Shown: positions 1 to 10,539, numbered from the stretch's first letter. The stretch is 64,000 nt of DNA from Micrasema longulum (GCA_022494885.1 JAGVSM010004011.1:62001-126000); one strand, 5' to 3'. Numbers and translations are program-made. Notes: generated from the sequence alone by a model not told the origin.

Positions 1-160
1 GTTTTATTCCAGTAAAACTTATGATTGCAAGCATACTTAATTACACTATTTTGTGAATTATGCAACATAAAATAGAAAATTTCTGTTTAATCTAAAATAA
101 CGTTTGTTTATGTGTGCGCAGCAAAAAAAAACATATAAACATTCATTCAGGTGCGAATAA

Positions 161-345
161 GGTTGTGATCCCGTGGCTAGTGTTGCGGACTCCCGGATCA
201 GAGGTCCAAGGTTCGAACCCCACTCTACCCCAACTTGATTCCCATTTTATAATAGTGCATTTTATATAACTATTTATAACTCGTTGAAAATGGCGCCTAT
301 ACTGAAATATTTGGGGAAATCACAAAAACAAAAATATATATATAC
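161..345 (+). repeat. tRNA-headed SINE, family C, copy 1
   Basis: The left part resembles a tRNA gene: a box-A-like start followed by the box B motif GGTTCGAACCCC near 213-224. It continues into a non-tRNA body (CTCGTTGAAAATGG near 281) and an A/T-rich tail. The same head plus body recurs at 46999-47180, which shows that this is a mobile SINE and not a tRNA gene. Pol III transcription from the internal A and B boxes is expected from the family type. Confidence 0.72.
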
Positions 346-582
346 GATTCGACGAGTACCAAACTTAATGATTAAATGTGTACAAATTTATGTGAAAATT
401 TTACCTGTTTAATAATATTTTTTTAAAATCACACGTGTACATACATTATTATATTAACATATTTTAGTTCCTATCTCTAGATTTCTATATAAGTGGTCTT
501 TAGACGTCTTTTATTTATTTTGAATTGAGCGTGGATAAAGTTTATTATTCGAAATACTTCAATAAATTGCAACGATCTACGG

Positions 583-1249
583 CAGAGGTTCCCAAACTGT
601 TTTGTGTCGTAGACCCCTTGCCATGTTTTTCGGTTTTTGGTAGACCCCCTACTTACCAGATATTGATTTTTCATAAATTTCTAACTGTAGTGAAGTTTAG
701 TGTTAAAAACTTAAAGTTTTAACAAATGTTAAGTTTTATACGTTTGTTAATTGAATTTAAATTAAAACTACTCAAAATAAAATTGTGTATCTGTTATATA
801 AAATAAACGTAACATAAACAAACAAGCAATAAACAAGCAAAAAGTATTTTTTTTAGTGGGAAGGATGAACCTGATGCTTTAATTATAAATTATCAACATT
901 TGGCGTCAATTTTGTCAGGTTTAATCTTAAATCTCCTCGGCTAATGATGTCCAGTCTGTTTCTTTTTTTCGTTAGGAGTTTGGTAACAGCGCTGAATCCC
1001 CTTCCACTAGGTATGACGATGGAAAAGAAATTAAAAATGTGCTCGCTATATTCCATAATACAGGATAAGTAACGGGTATGTTTTTTTGCAGCCAGAAGTA
1101 CAGAAGTACTATCAGTGTATGTTGAGATCCACTATCGTGGACCCCCATTTTCATTTCATGGACCCCAAATTTTTTTTTCGTTGACGTAGACCCCTTGCAG
1201 GTTGTCATAGACCCCTGGGGGTCGATATAGACCACTTTGGGAATCACTG
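583..1249. mobile_element. hAT DNA transposon, non-autonomous, with intact ends and 8-bp TSD
   Basis: The left end starts CAGAGGTTCCCAAACT and the right end, read inward, starts CAGTGATTCCCAAAGT, which is the classic hAT terminal inverted repeat. The 8-bp target duplication ATCTACGG is present at 575-582 and 1250-1257. At 667 bp it is far shorter than an autonomous hAT. It keeps only a C-terminal transposase scrap (883-1056, minus). Sub-terminal TAGACCCC repeats occur near both ends, which is typical of hAT sub-terminal motifs. Confidence 0.88.
883..1056 (-). pseudogene. hAT transposase C-terminal (dimerisation) fragment
   Basis: This is a 57-codon open stretch ending in a stop inside the hAT element. 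It reads RGFSAVTKLLTKKRNRLDI followed by a short stretch containing RGDLRLNLTK. In vertebrate and insect hAT proteins this motif lies in the C-terminal dimerisation domain just before the end of the protein. The N-terminal zinc finger and the catalytic RNase-H-like core are absent, so it is a non-functional remnant. The identification rests on the motif and on the flanking hAT termini. Confidence 0.75.
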
Positions 1250-1298
1250 ATCTACGGCCTTTAGCAGGCACCGAAATCATTTTGAATGTTTTTTTTAT

Positions 1299-1498
1299 TA
1301 ATAACCCGCTAACCCCATATTTTAGAGGCTTGTCAGCAAATATGATGTAGATAATATGAACGAAGTTATGAAAAATACACAACACCCAGACTTTGAGAAA
1401 AAAATCTTTCCCGGATTTTGTTCTTGCAACTGGCGGGAATCAAAGACGCGACGCCAGTTTCAGCGAACCATCTAACCAGCTGCGCCACGGCATCCCTG
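1299..1498 (-). repeat. tRNA-headed SINE, family B, copy 1
   Basis: On the minus strand a tRNA-like head (CGTGGCGCAGCTGGTTAGA, box A like) lies near 1490. A box B region follows near 1435. The body then ends in the conserved sequence giving AATAACCCGC on the plus strand. The same layout occurs at 14063-14275, 21938-22130 and 34269-34446. It sits directly beside the hAT element. The box B here is damaged (GATTCCCGC is kept, but the 5' half differs). Confidence 0.75.
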
Positions 1499-2409
1499 TC
1501 GGTAAATACAGCCCAAATGAGTCGGCAGATAGAGCTCCGTAAAAGATTTATTAGAACGAAAGCTTTTTATGTGACCCTAAGATAGTTCGAACGATTAACT
1601 AAATAAAACCAAGCAGAAGTTATTTTGTTAATTAAACTCTGCAAACCACATTTTTTGCTAATATTTTTATTTGTTTCAAAACAATGAATTTTCGGCAGTT
1701 AGCATGTGGTTATTTAAATGAAAACCAAAAAGGAAGCTATTAAAAAGTTTAATTAAAAATAACATATTAGGCATAATATTACTGATTTAAAAAAAATATG
1801 TCCATCTAAGGCTATATGATAAACAGTTGACTGATTAAATCGAATGAAATTATTTATTTGAGTAAATTTTAATGTTTGATTAAGACGTCGATAAAGGCGT
1901 CAAAGTTTACGCAATTAATTAATAAAGAACCCCAAGAGAAGCGTCTTCTTCACACAAAATTCGACTTTAATTAAAACATATTGTGCTAAATTGGAATTAA
2001 TTTGGCGTCCTCTAGATTCGGTAAAGTTTGGTATTTAGACACTCTATTCATGTCACTGAGTCAATAAATTTGTGTTGATAGAGTAATTTACAACTTACGG
2101 AAAACACAAAAAAATATTTGGCAAAATTAATTTCAGGTAATTTACAAGTTCTTTTTACTCTTATCTGAATTTTGTGATGCGAAGGTTACTCCATTGATAC
2201 ACCATATGCGGCGTATCTCGCATTATTAGTTTCATGATCAGCCTTGCATTTCGGGTGATAGTTCACGGACTGTGAAACATTATATTCAAATTAAAATTTA
2301 CCGTCGACATCATCGGGAATAGAACTCGAGATTCCGAGCAAAGTCGTCAAATGAACTAACCGTTTTATTGTGAAGTTGACTATTTCATTTTTGATAGTTA
2401 TGAAGTTAA
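1499..2409. other. AT-rich, no supported feature
   Basis: No reading frame, repeat copy or RNA motif was recognised on either strand in this stretch. Confidence 0.5.
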
Positions 2410-3145
2410 TCAGAAACATGTTCCTAAGATGTAATAATATTCAGAGTCCCGATACAGACATATACTGAAGAAATATTCCACAAATCACAACTTATGACAC
2501 CATACGCTAAAACAATACTCACTTACAGATTCAAAAACTACTCTCACTCGAATGAAAGACATAACCTCTACAATACATCACATACAAATAATATAATCAC
2601 TAGATTCTCAACACAAAGACAAATTAAACAAATACAAACTAATACCACTTTCGGACAAAGGGATTTTGAGTATTATTCAATTAAAATCTATAACCTACTT
2701 CCACGATCGATTAAAACAATTAGTAACGAGAAAATGTTCAAAAAGGCAATAAAAAAATGGATAGTGGAGCTAGGTAGAAACAAAATGGATTGTCTCATTC
2801 GCCCAAACCAATATTGAATCAACTGCTACACAAGTGTATGGCTTATGTTAGGTTTTTGTTCTTTCATTGTGCGTTTAGATGAATATATGACGAATATAGA
2901 TGTACATAAATTAAGTATAAACATAAAAACGTAGTGTTTAAAACTTTCTGAACATTTTGTTATTTATCTCTGTTTATAAAGTAAGTCTTTTTTGTTAATT
3001 CTCAAAGGTAAAAATATTTTTAAAAAAAAAGTATATTGTTAAATGTCTTTGGCACGGGTAACCCAAGTGAGGTCATATTCTTTTTATTAATAATTATAGT
3101 TTGTAAGAGAAAAAATATGAATAAATAAATAAAAATAATAATGAT
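2410..3145 (+). mobile_element. LINE 3' end: reverse transcriptase C-terminus plus 3' UTR
   Basis: The open stretch 2494-2817 ends in a stop. It reads as the extreme C-terminus of a non-LTR retrotransposon ORF2, with the motifs FEYYSIKIYNLLPRSIK and FKKAIKKW, the type seen after the thumb domain in jockey/CR1-like elements. About 320 bp of AT-rich 3' UTR follow, ending in GAATAAATAAATAAAA near 3118. The 5' part is missing, consistent with 5' truncation during target-primed insertion. No polymerase motif remains. Confidence 0.7.
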
Positions 3146-3758
3146 GTATTGTGTAAGAAAAAAATATGAAACGTATTTTTTAAATATTATTAAATATATT
3201 TAACTATATGATACTACTCATTAACAATTAAAAAACTTCATTAAAACTCTGGTCTGTAGCATACTTTTGTATGGAAGCGAAACGTGCACTATCGGACAGG
3301 CAGAACGGGGCCGGCTGGAGCGGCTCGAGATGTGGTGCTACAGGCGCATGTTGGGATTCATCGGCCGGAACATGTTGGGAACACCGAGGTATTAAACAGG
3401 GGGGTCTAGATGCTTGCTCAATAAAGATGCACAACAGCCAGCCAAACGGATGGGCCATAACATAAGACACCCAGGCCTGCTTCTTAGGCCAGGTTCCCAT
3501 TACGCCGGACCAGCGGATTTGCCAGACCGGAAAAAATTCCGGAAGAACTAGTGGCTGTACAATTTATATAAAGCTATTCACATTATGCCGGATCCGGCCA
3601 AAACACCGAGCTCGGCATTTTTACCGAGCGTTTTGTCACTGCGAAGCGCCGGCAGAACCCCCGGACTGGAGTAATGTGAACGTTTGCTCCGGTATCTATG
3701 TCTTTATTTAAAATAAAACACTTTGTAAATTTACCACACAAGAGTTTAATACATTAAA

Positions 3759-3802
3759 ACACGACTAATTTCGGGTAATCAGTATTACCCATCCTCAGGT
3801 GT
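3759..3802 (-). ncRNA. Hammerhead ribozyme motif in Penelope-like element
   Basis: Reading the minus strand: stem I 5' arm ACAC, core CTGAGGA, stem II GGGTAAT / ATTACCC with loop ACTG, core GAAA, then TTAGTC, then stem I 3' arm GTGT. This matches the hammerhead consensus CUGANGA / stem II / GAAA / UH, with predicted cleavage after GUC. Helix III is minimal. Minimal hammerheads of this form are known from Penelope-like retroelements. Activity is inferred only from the fold. Confidence 0.7.
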
Positions 3803-3989
3803 ACATACAAACTAAACTTAAATACATACACAAATTAATACTTAGGTACTGATAGGGTCGCGCGGAAGGGGGATGGCAATGTGTGGTGGAGGGGGTGAGG
3901 TTTTCGTAATTATGGGGAATATTGATAGCAGGGGTGATGCATTTTGAAATATAATATTATTAATTAAAGTTTTCTCTGAATTTTTTTTT

Positions 3990-4178
3990 TTGTATTTCAA
4001 TATTTTCTAAATTGTTCATTATGATTCCTCTATTTATGACCGTATGCAAAAGTTTAATTTTGTGTGAATGAAAAGAATGGTTTGTATACATAACATGGTT
4101 TGCGAATTTAGACAAACTGTTACTAGAATGTCCACGGCGGTGTTCGTTAATTCTAATTTTTAAATTTCTCGCAGTTTG
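3990..4178 (-). pseudogene. Penelope-like GIY-YIG endonuclease C-terminal fragment
   Basis: Sixty-three codons without a stop on the minus strand. Recognisable pieces are QTARNLKIRINEHRRG (the GxTxRxxKxRxxEH part of the nuclease), then SKFANHVMYTNHSF (the AxHxxxxxH part), and later INRGIIMNNLENIEI. The GIY and YIG motifs and the reverse transcriptase upstream are missing. After a frame change near 3985 the protein's tail (ending in a PLLSIF motif) continues. It would have nicked DNA for insertion of the element. Confidence 0.78.
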
Positions 4179-4388
4179 GTTTTTTTATTTTTTATTTTTA
4201 TTATTAATAAAACATATACTACAAACATTACATATTATACTCCCAGGAATTATTAGAAACTCATTTGGGACCTTACATAAGAAAAAAACATTTTTTGACA
4301 TCTATGGTATCTATGTCCCCCGCTCGCCCCGCCCGTGTTCCCCTCGCGTCATTTCGGCTTCGCATTCCAATGAAGGTAGACGTGTAGC

Positions 4389-4586
4389 ATGGATATAAAC
4401 GCAGACACTTTAATTACGCTGGTCCGAGAGAGACTTGTTCTGTGGGATAAGACCGAAGACGATTATAAAGACAAAATTTTGAAGTTAGCAGCATGGCGTA
4501 AGGTATATTTAATACTGAAACCAAACTTCGTTGAACTGGAAGAAAAAGAAAGGTCCGAACTCCGGCACAGGTCCGAATTCAACTGA
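4389..4586 (+). pseudogene. MADF-domain protein fragment of the Harbinger element
   Basis: A 65-residue frame starts at ATG 4389, with LITLVRERLVLWDKTEDDYK near residues 8-27 and KLAAWRKV after it. This matches the start of a MADF (Myb/SANT-like) domain: L-VRER-LWD, then D-YKD, then AAW. PIF/Harbinger transposons encode such a protein beside the transposase to bind the ends and help nuclear import. Here the domain breaks off after about 50 residues, so it is a deleted relic. Confidence 0.75.
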
Positions 4587-4881
4587 GATGAGTACTTGAC
4601 TGTCCGGTTGTCTTGTGGGATCCGGTGTTAATGTGAACACCCTTGTCCGGGGGCCGGTTTCCGGCAAATCTGCCGGTCGGGCGTAGTGGGAACGTAGCCT
4701 TACGATTGCGGAGGGTATGTGCGAAGGCACAAATTACAGAGGACGACCCCGTTTAAGCTACATGGAGCAGATCATCTCCGACATGCGCTGTAGAGGGTAC
4801 GCCGAGTTGAAGAGACAAGCGGAGGATGGAGACGGGCGGAGACTGACCATGCATGAAGCTAACCAATCGCACAGATTGTGA

Positions 4882-5471
4882 CCCGCAAAGAAGAATCTAA
4901 TATAGTATTTATGCACAACACAATATTCACATTTCATGGGTATGCTGGCATAAAACGTTAACTCGAAAATGTGCGGATTAGACTTAATGATGCCGTTTTG
5001 TAAATTTTTCAACCCTCTTTAAACTGGCAAAATACACTAAGTCATATTAAATTTCATATAAAATGATTGAGTTAATTAGATTAATTACGTTTTTATTATT
5101 TTAATAATTATGTTAACTTTGTTAAATAACTAATTTAGGGCATGTTTCACTTTTTGTAAAATGTTTCCCTCGGCACAGGTGAGGGAACATTATTCTGTAT
5201 AAAAAAAAGAATACAAACAATGTAAAAGTATAAATAAATATATCTGTGGTTTTAAAAATAAATTTAATATTAAGTCGTATACCCGGTATTGTATTCAGGC
5301 TAAAAGTTTGAAATAACCTTATATTTAATAAATATAAAATTAAGAATTGGATAAATTAAAAACATGATCTTAAATGAGAACTTAACATCTTACTTTGTTT
5401 CAATAAGATATAAAAGAGTAAAATTGGAACAAAACTTAAATGCTTGATTTCTCAAAACAGGGATTATATAT
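4882..5471. other. AT-rich; possible LINE 3' UTR piece at about 5130-5245
   Basis: Near 5166-5190 a short hairpin, TCCCTC / GAGGGA around GGCACAGGT, is followed by GTATAAATAAATA. It resembles the 3' UTR of the LINE at 2.8-3.1 kb, where GGCACGGGTAACCC occurs. No reading frame is supported in the rest. Confidence 0.35.
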
Positions 5472-5731
5472 TGTCGGCCTCATGGTGTAATGGTCAGAGC
5501 GTTTGCCTGCCATGCAAGAGGTCTCGAGTTCGATTCCCGACATGGTTGATATAAAATATTTATTTAAAAGGGTGTTTTCACAATAAAATATTTCATGGTC
5601 CCTGGACTGGTGACTAAAGCGTAAGACTGATCATCTTACCATCATGTCACAAAAAATAAAGATACGCAGGAATTGGTGTACTAATGCAGGGCCCTATGCA
5701 CCATTAGGTGCAGAAAGGTAATGATGATGAT
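5472..5731 (+). repeat. tRNA-Gly-like SINE, family A, copy 1
   Basis: The head GTCGGCCTCATGGTGTAATG carries box A. The anticodon-like arm GCCTGCCATGC resembles tRNA-Gly(GCC), and box B is GAGTTCGATTCCC. A body of about 190 bp follows (GGACTGGTGACTAAAGCGTA, later GCACCATTAGGTGCAGAAAG). It ends in a short (ATG)n tail. This is a full-length reference copy. Relatives lie at 5999, 13078, 14490, 16562, 28045, 43887, 46826 and 53966. Confidence 0.88.
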
Positions 5732-5998
5732 ATATTCGTAATTAAAAAAAACTCGCTAGGGTTTTATAGACATAATAATAAGTAAATCATTTGGTTAACG
5801 TAGAAGTTGAGAGTTATATATTGTAACATGTAACCTGACATAACTGCATGTTCAGTCCGAAGTAATAATATTTACTAATACTAAATATCCCGAAGGACAT
5901 AAAATGAATAATTAAGTTAACTGAATAACTTTGAGATTGCGCTCCTTTTGTTTAAAAGTAAATACATACAATTATATGGGAATATTTTAGCTTCAATT

Positions 5999-6370
5999 AT
6001 CATCATCATCATATGCATATCAGCACCCAGGTGTGCATAGAGAACTGCATTGGTATTACAAGTGCAGTGTATCTAAAAGTTTAATCAGTCTTACGCTGCA
6101 GGTGCCACCCATCACGAACAATGTAATATTGCAGTGTAAAACCACATGTAAAGCCAACATTTCACATCCCCCTTGACAGAAATTGAACGCGGACCTCGAG
6201 TATGGTAGGCGAACCCGCCAACCAATACACTAAAAGGGGACTTATCTCTACTTGATTTCCAATTTCAGGATTTTTATCTGAAAGCAGCCATCGAGTCGAA
6301 ATCAATCGACCAGGTTATGGTTCTATTTCACAAACAGAGTTGTACTCTTTATTGGCTCGGACTAAAAATG
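5999..6370 (-). repeat. SINE family A with a 5' extension (composite copy)
   Basis: On the minus strand this ends in the (ATG)n tail at 6000-6012 and has the family A body and a degraded tRNA-like head near 6180-6245. Upstream of the head (6245-6370) lies a stretch containing CAGCCATCGAGTC. The same stretch adjoins the heads of the copies at 28.2 kb and, after an interruption, 13.5 kb. The unit is therefore longer than the simple SINE and has spread as a composite. Confidence 0.7.
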
Positions 6371-6884
6371 CATTACTTTTTTTTTTACACATGTAAAAAA
6401 AAATATCACTCAATTCACTCACTCTTGTTACAGGTGTAATTTTTGATTCCTTACTGCATATTTATTTATTGTTTATTATTTATGCGTAGATTTTATTTCT
6501 TTTATTTTTGTATTTTTTGTTACCCATGGAAGAAAAAAATTGTTTATCATTCATGTATACTCTTTACATATATATTATTTACGTTATACTTGTTTTTTTA
6601 GCACTTATTACTTTTTTAAAACTGTTTTGTACAATTTTTTTTTTCTTACAACTATTTAAAAAAATGTAAAAAACACCATGGGCGTTTAAATAAACACTAA
6701 CAGAAATGAAATGAAAAAGTAACACGGTAATTATGTACAAAAATTGTAAATAAAAGAGTAACAAATAATTCAACAAACCTATTTCATAATTCAATAAGTT
6801 TTTTGATGACGGTATATTTTTAATGTTCTTAATTGCATTTCCTTCGTAACTCTTCAGTATTTTTTAAAAATTATTTTTATTATT

Positions 6885-7160
6885 TTTCCATGTCCGCTCC
6901 CTAGTTGGAACATATGGTGTCCACAAAGATCCTCCAAGCATCTCTGTCGGCTGCCAGCCCCTAAGCATCCTCCAAAGTCAGGTTCGCGTCCCGTAGTTCT
7001 GTTATGAACTGCCGACGAACAGTCAGCAGTGGACGTCCAGGACGTCGAGAACCTGATGCCTAGTAAAGTAGGCAAGCGTGGTTAAGGCTTCCGGAGGCAT
7101 GCGCAGCACATGGCCAAGCCAACCGTATCGCCTCCGCTTGATGACAGTTGACTCTTAAAC
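6885..7160 (-). pseudogene. LINE ORF2 C-terminal fragment
   Basis: In one minus-strand frame the translation contains GRPLLTVRRQFITELRDA, then LAADRDAWRIFVDTICSN. This is the familiar tail of LINE reverse transcriptases (GRP..., later DR--WR-LV--IC). At least three stops interrupt it. The 5' part carries a motif like HASGSLNHACL from the GHVLRMP region. It is dead, and no 3' UTR boundary is visible. Confidence 0.7.
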
Positions 7161-8027
7161 TCTGGTGACTCTTCAGTATAAATAAAAAAATGCATTAATT
7201 CCAAAGTTTTACTTTTATAATGTATTTTATTAAATGTGTTCAGTTTTTCTTAACACTAAATGATTCATCAACATTAACAGACGCAGTTCAGCGATGTGGG
7301 TCGATATATTTTATTTTTTTTAGAATTAAACGACTAAAAATTTTGTATCGTTGGATTTCTCCAAACCTATAAACAAAATAAACTAAAACTGTAAAAAAAA
7401 TGTAAACAATAAGCATAGAATAAATAAAATGGTAACCAGGTTATTTCAGCGTCTAAACGACCGTAAAAATTTATTAAGACCTAGGTACGTAATTTCCTTT
7501 ATAAAAAAAGAAATATGCTCTCAACGTCGTGAATTATGTACAAATAAATAACGCATGATTGGATAATGAAACAAAAATGAAAATTAGCATTGTATAATTT
7601 TTCATAGAACTTGTTCTATGCGTTGGTTTTAAATAACTAAGTTATTTCTCAGTGGATAGGCATAACACAGTACTTAGCGAGAATGTTAATTGACAATATA
7701 ATGAACAAAAACATTCCTTTCTTAAAACATCGAAAACTAAAATCTGGATTTCAAATTAGTATAGATACTTCAGAGTAATAATGCGAGAAGCTGTAGAGGC
7801 GCCTAAACGTGGGAAAACCATTCTATGACTATTGGGTATTAAGTTAGCTACAGTTCGCAGCAAAATAATGGGCCATACTCAGGTCGAGAATTGCCAAATG
7901 GATATTAATTTCCATTGTAAATATGTAACTGTGTATTTATTATTGCAGGTTTATTCCAATTTAATTTTCTATAATTCGCCTATACTTATTTTATAAAACC
8001 GAAAATACACGTGTGTGTTTATTTTTT
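7161..8027. other. AT-rich, no supported feature
   Basis: No coding frame or repeat match was recognised. Confidence 0.5.
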
Positions 8028-8115
8028 TTATTTATTTATTCATTTTATTCACAATATACTTATGTTACATTTATTGAGATATAAATCCCAACTCCATGGA
8101 ACCAAAGTCTTAAGT
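8028..8115 (-). repeat. LINE 3' tail (same family as 50255 and 62500)
   Basis: A TTTATTTATTTATT tract is followed by a block with GAGATATAAATCCCAACTCCA. The block aligns by eye with the tails at 50.28 kb and 62.52 kb, which share the words CTCCATGG and AAAGT near the same spacing. Only the last hundred bases of the element are present, so this is a strongly 5'-truncated insertion. Confidence 0.5.
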
Positions 8116-9258
8116 TGTCCGTCACGAAACGGTGTGTCGCAGCGGCCTGAAATTTGGACACGCCATTTTAGATGCGATTTCAAGGTTAACATTGCTATTT
8201 TCGGGTAAAACTTGAATCGATCTCTACTTGATAAATACTCAAACTTTATATGCATGCCTAGTACGGCCCCGACACATTTCCCGTAATAAACTGTCATTAT
8301 CAACAGTAAACATACTTTAATTCACAAATTTATCTCCTAAATTGAGAAAAAATAGTATCTGAAGGAAATATGTTGATATAAAGAAAGTTTTTAAGCAGCA
8401 TAATGCCAAAAATCAATGTAAATCATGGGAAAATATTCGAAATCAATAACTTGTAAAAACTGACTCCTTTAACACTTTTGACGCTCCTACTGCTGCAACT
8501 AATCATACTGCAATTCACCATAGTCGATTTTTATTTATTATAACGTAAATATCCAAGTAATTTACAAACAAAGCCAAGCATATCGACAAAAGCATTCGAT
8601 CGAACCGTTATGTTCATGTTGTCAAACAAAACAAAATGGCCACAAATTGGTTGCTAACTAACAAACTAACATCGCTTGCGTTCTATGAAACATAGTGATA
8701 GGGCTTTTCTATAGGTTCACGAATTATTACTCTGAGATAGATACACTAAATTTGTTGTGTAAATATAGTGCATGTGTATGGGGAATATCCAACCTTTTGG
8801 GTTCGTACAAAATAATCAATGACATTCTTAGAACGGAAGTTAAATCATTGAAAATATTTCAGAAGAATCGTTAACATTGTAAGAATATCCCTCACAGTGG
8901 GCACAGAGGATTACAAAAACAATTTAAATCGATCGGAGTTTTCTTGCTACAAAAGCAAAAGGAGCGATCGTAAAACACAGAATCACATTGTAAAAGACAA
9001 TAAACATTGCGAATGGTTCGTCTGAATAAAGAGCGTCATGAAAATAACGTAGCATTATATTAAATTGAAGCCTCATTCAGCATTCCTTCATTACATTTAT
9101 TCATTCAAACAAAAAAGATACGGAAAATCAGATTATTTTTTAAGAATTTAAGTTTAGATTATTCTCAAATGAAAACTTTTTATTTATTGAATGCTAACAT
9201 AAATTTAGTCCGTTTTTTTTGCAAATTGAAAGATGAGCACAGAAAATAAAGAAAATTT
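8116..9258. other. AT-rich, no supported feature
   Basis: No coding frame, RNA or repeat copy was recognised. Short open frames here lack family features. Confidence 0.5.
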
Positions 9259-9872
9259 TCTGTTCTTCGAGATATTGTGTTTGTTTTTACGTTACATAAA
9301 ATATTTTATGTGCCTTCAATGTCAAGTAGACGAAAATTAGCATTTTCGACATCGTATTCATTTCGCGTTCAATCGAGGAAATAAAGCTGCTCGCGATTTT
9401 TGCACAGTGTACGTTAAAGACGCTATGAGTGAAGTTCGTCGATGGTTTTTGCGTTTCAAAGACAGTAGAACGATTTAAGATGGCGGTACACAGTCACGTG
9501 ACTACAATTCATCTGGTCAGCCAATTCTACGGTGGTATGAAGGGGATCTCCATGGATAAAAATTTGGTTTTAAGCGGTCCTCATCGAAGTCCACTTCGTC
9601 GGTCGTCCAGTATGCATCATGTTTTTCAGGATGAAATTACCGCCTTTGAAACTCAAAAACCATTGACGAACTTACCTTTCATTCATAGCATATTTACCGT
9701 ACACTGCGCAAATATCGCGAGCAGCTTTGGCAGCTTTATTTCCACGATTGAACGCGAAAAGATGTCGAAATGCTCACTTTCGTCTGCTTGATATTTAATT
9801 TCGAAGGCTTCAAATAAAATAAAATAACATAATATGTTACGTAAAAGCAAACACAATATTTTGCAAAGCAGA
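9259..9872. mobile_element. Fold-back mariner derivative (inverted duplication of transposase N-terminus)
   Basis: Two arms of about 180 bp are inverted copies of each other. The left arm (9259-9450) reads on the plus strand and the right arm (9690-9872) on the minus strand. Both carry ATATTGTGTTTG near the outer end and a mariner N-terminal coding piece (FRHLFAFNRGNKAAKAARDI in the right arm). The right, longer part continues on the minus strand to about 9480. It includes a second helix-turn-helix motif, ELADQMNCSHVTVYRHL. The catalytic domain is absent. Confidence 0.78.
9480..9790 (-). pseudogene. Mariner transposase N-terminal (HTH) remnant
   Basis: Minus-strand translation across two frame changes gives the first helix-turn-helix (AFNRGNKAAKAARDICAVYG), then WFLSFKGGNF, then a TGRPTKW linker, then the second helix-turn-helix (ELADQMNCSHVTVYRHL). 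This is the domain order of the bipartite DNA-binding region of mariner transposases. Catalytic aspartates are not present. The plus-strand frame that spans 9429-9791 is only an antisense shadow of this relic. Confidence 0.72.
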
Positions 9873-10379
9873 ATATTTTCTTTCGAATAATGTATAATCT
9901 TTACCATATTGTTTTACTTTTGATGATCATTTTTAAATTTGAAATATAAAAAAAATCACATGTAAGTAAACAAGCTAACAGGTAAAAAAAGTTTATGTTA
10001 CGAAATCGTAATGTGAACTAAAAATATTTATAATCAATTGTTATGTAGTTTAAAGCGAAATTTTCAAAAATATTACGATCGTCAACATCCTTTTCTATAT
10101 TTTTATTATCATAATACTTTAGAAACTACCTAATTTTTTGAAAAATCAATTGTATTAGATGCACACGCGACAGCTTTAATTTGTTCAATAAATCCGATAT
10201 TAAAAACAAAAAAAATTGCGACATGAATAAAAACGTAATTGTTGATTTGCTGTTTTGCTAAAATACGCAATAAAATTAAGTATAAAAGACAGTTGACTAA
10301 CTGTATTTCAAGAAATGAGTGAGAAAGATATGGCAAAATAAACAATATTCGATTTCATGTTTCACCCGATAATCGGTTC
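9873..10379. other. AT-rich, no supported feature
   Basis: No coding frame or repeat copy was recognised. Confidence 0.5.
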
Positions 10380-10539
10380 CGCGCTAACTTTCCCGGATAA
10401 TGGGGGTTGACTTTTGACTAATCACCAGCCCTTCTGTTTTCCTCATACCCAAGGGCAAACAATCTCGAGAAAGGTAATGAGATTTACTTTCGGGAGAGCG
10501 CGGGTCCCGGTTCGGGATACGAGAAAATTAATGATGCCA

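Larger units (their letters stand above)
3703..4305 (-). mobile_element. Penelope-like element, 5'-truncated, with 12-bp TSD
   Basis: The 12-bp sequence GGTATCTATGTC occurs at 3691-3702 and again at 4306-4317, immediately flanking this block, so it is a target-site duplication. On the minus strand the block runs from a GIY-YIG endonuclease C-terminus (4178 down to about 3990) to an end region holding a hammerhead-ribozyme-like motif (3759-3802). Both are hallmarks of Penelope-like elements. It lies inside the Harbinger element and is therefore the youngest layer of the nest. Confidence 0.82.
3487..4699. mobile_element. PIF/Harbinger DNA transposon, deleted derivative
   Basis: The left end reads GGCCAGGTTCCCATTACGCC and the right end, read inward, GGCTACGTTCCCACTACGCC. 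The similarity continues for about 38 bp. TTA is duplicated at 3484-3486 and 4700-4702, which is the TWA target preference of PIF/Harbinger. The interior holds a MADF-type fragment (4389-4586), as in two-gene Harbingers. The DDE transposase gene is absent. A Penelope-like element has inserted at 3703-4305. Confidence 0.85.
3255..4881 (+). pseudogene. LINE ORF2 C-terminus split by a Harbinger insertion
   Basis: The first half (3255-3486) contains LLYGSETCTI, then LERLEMWCYRRMLG. The second half (4700-4881) contains YRGRPRLSYMEQIISDMRCR and ends in a stop. Both are standard C-terminal motifs of LINE reverse transcriptases (YGSE / RRMLG / GRPR). Excising 3487-4699 with one copy of the TTA target duplication puts both halves back in one frame, so the LINE was there first. 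One stop codon (near 3392) lies in the first half, so the protein was already dead or has decayed since. Confidence 0.82.

Noticed and set aside
972..1385. 137-codon minus-strand frame
   Set aside because: It spans the hAT end and a SINE. The real hAT remnant is in another frame (883-1056).
9429..9791. 120-codon plus-strand frame as a gene
   Set aside because: It is antisense to a mariner transposase relic whose minus-strand motifs are clear.
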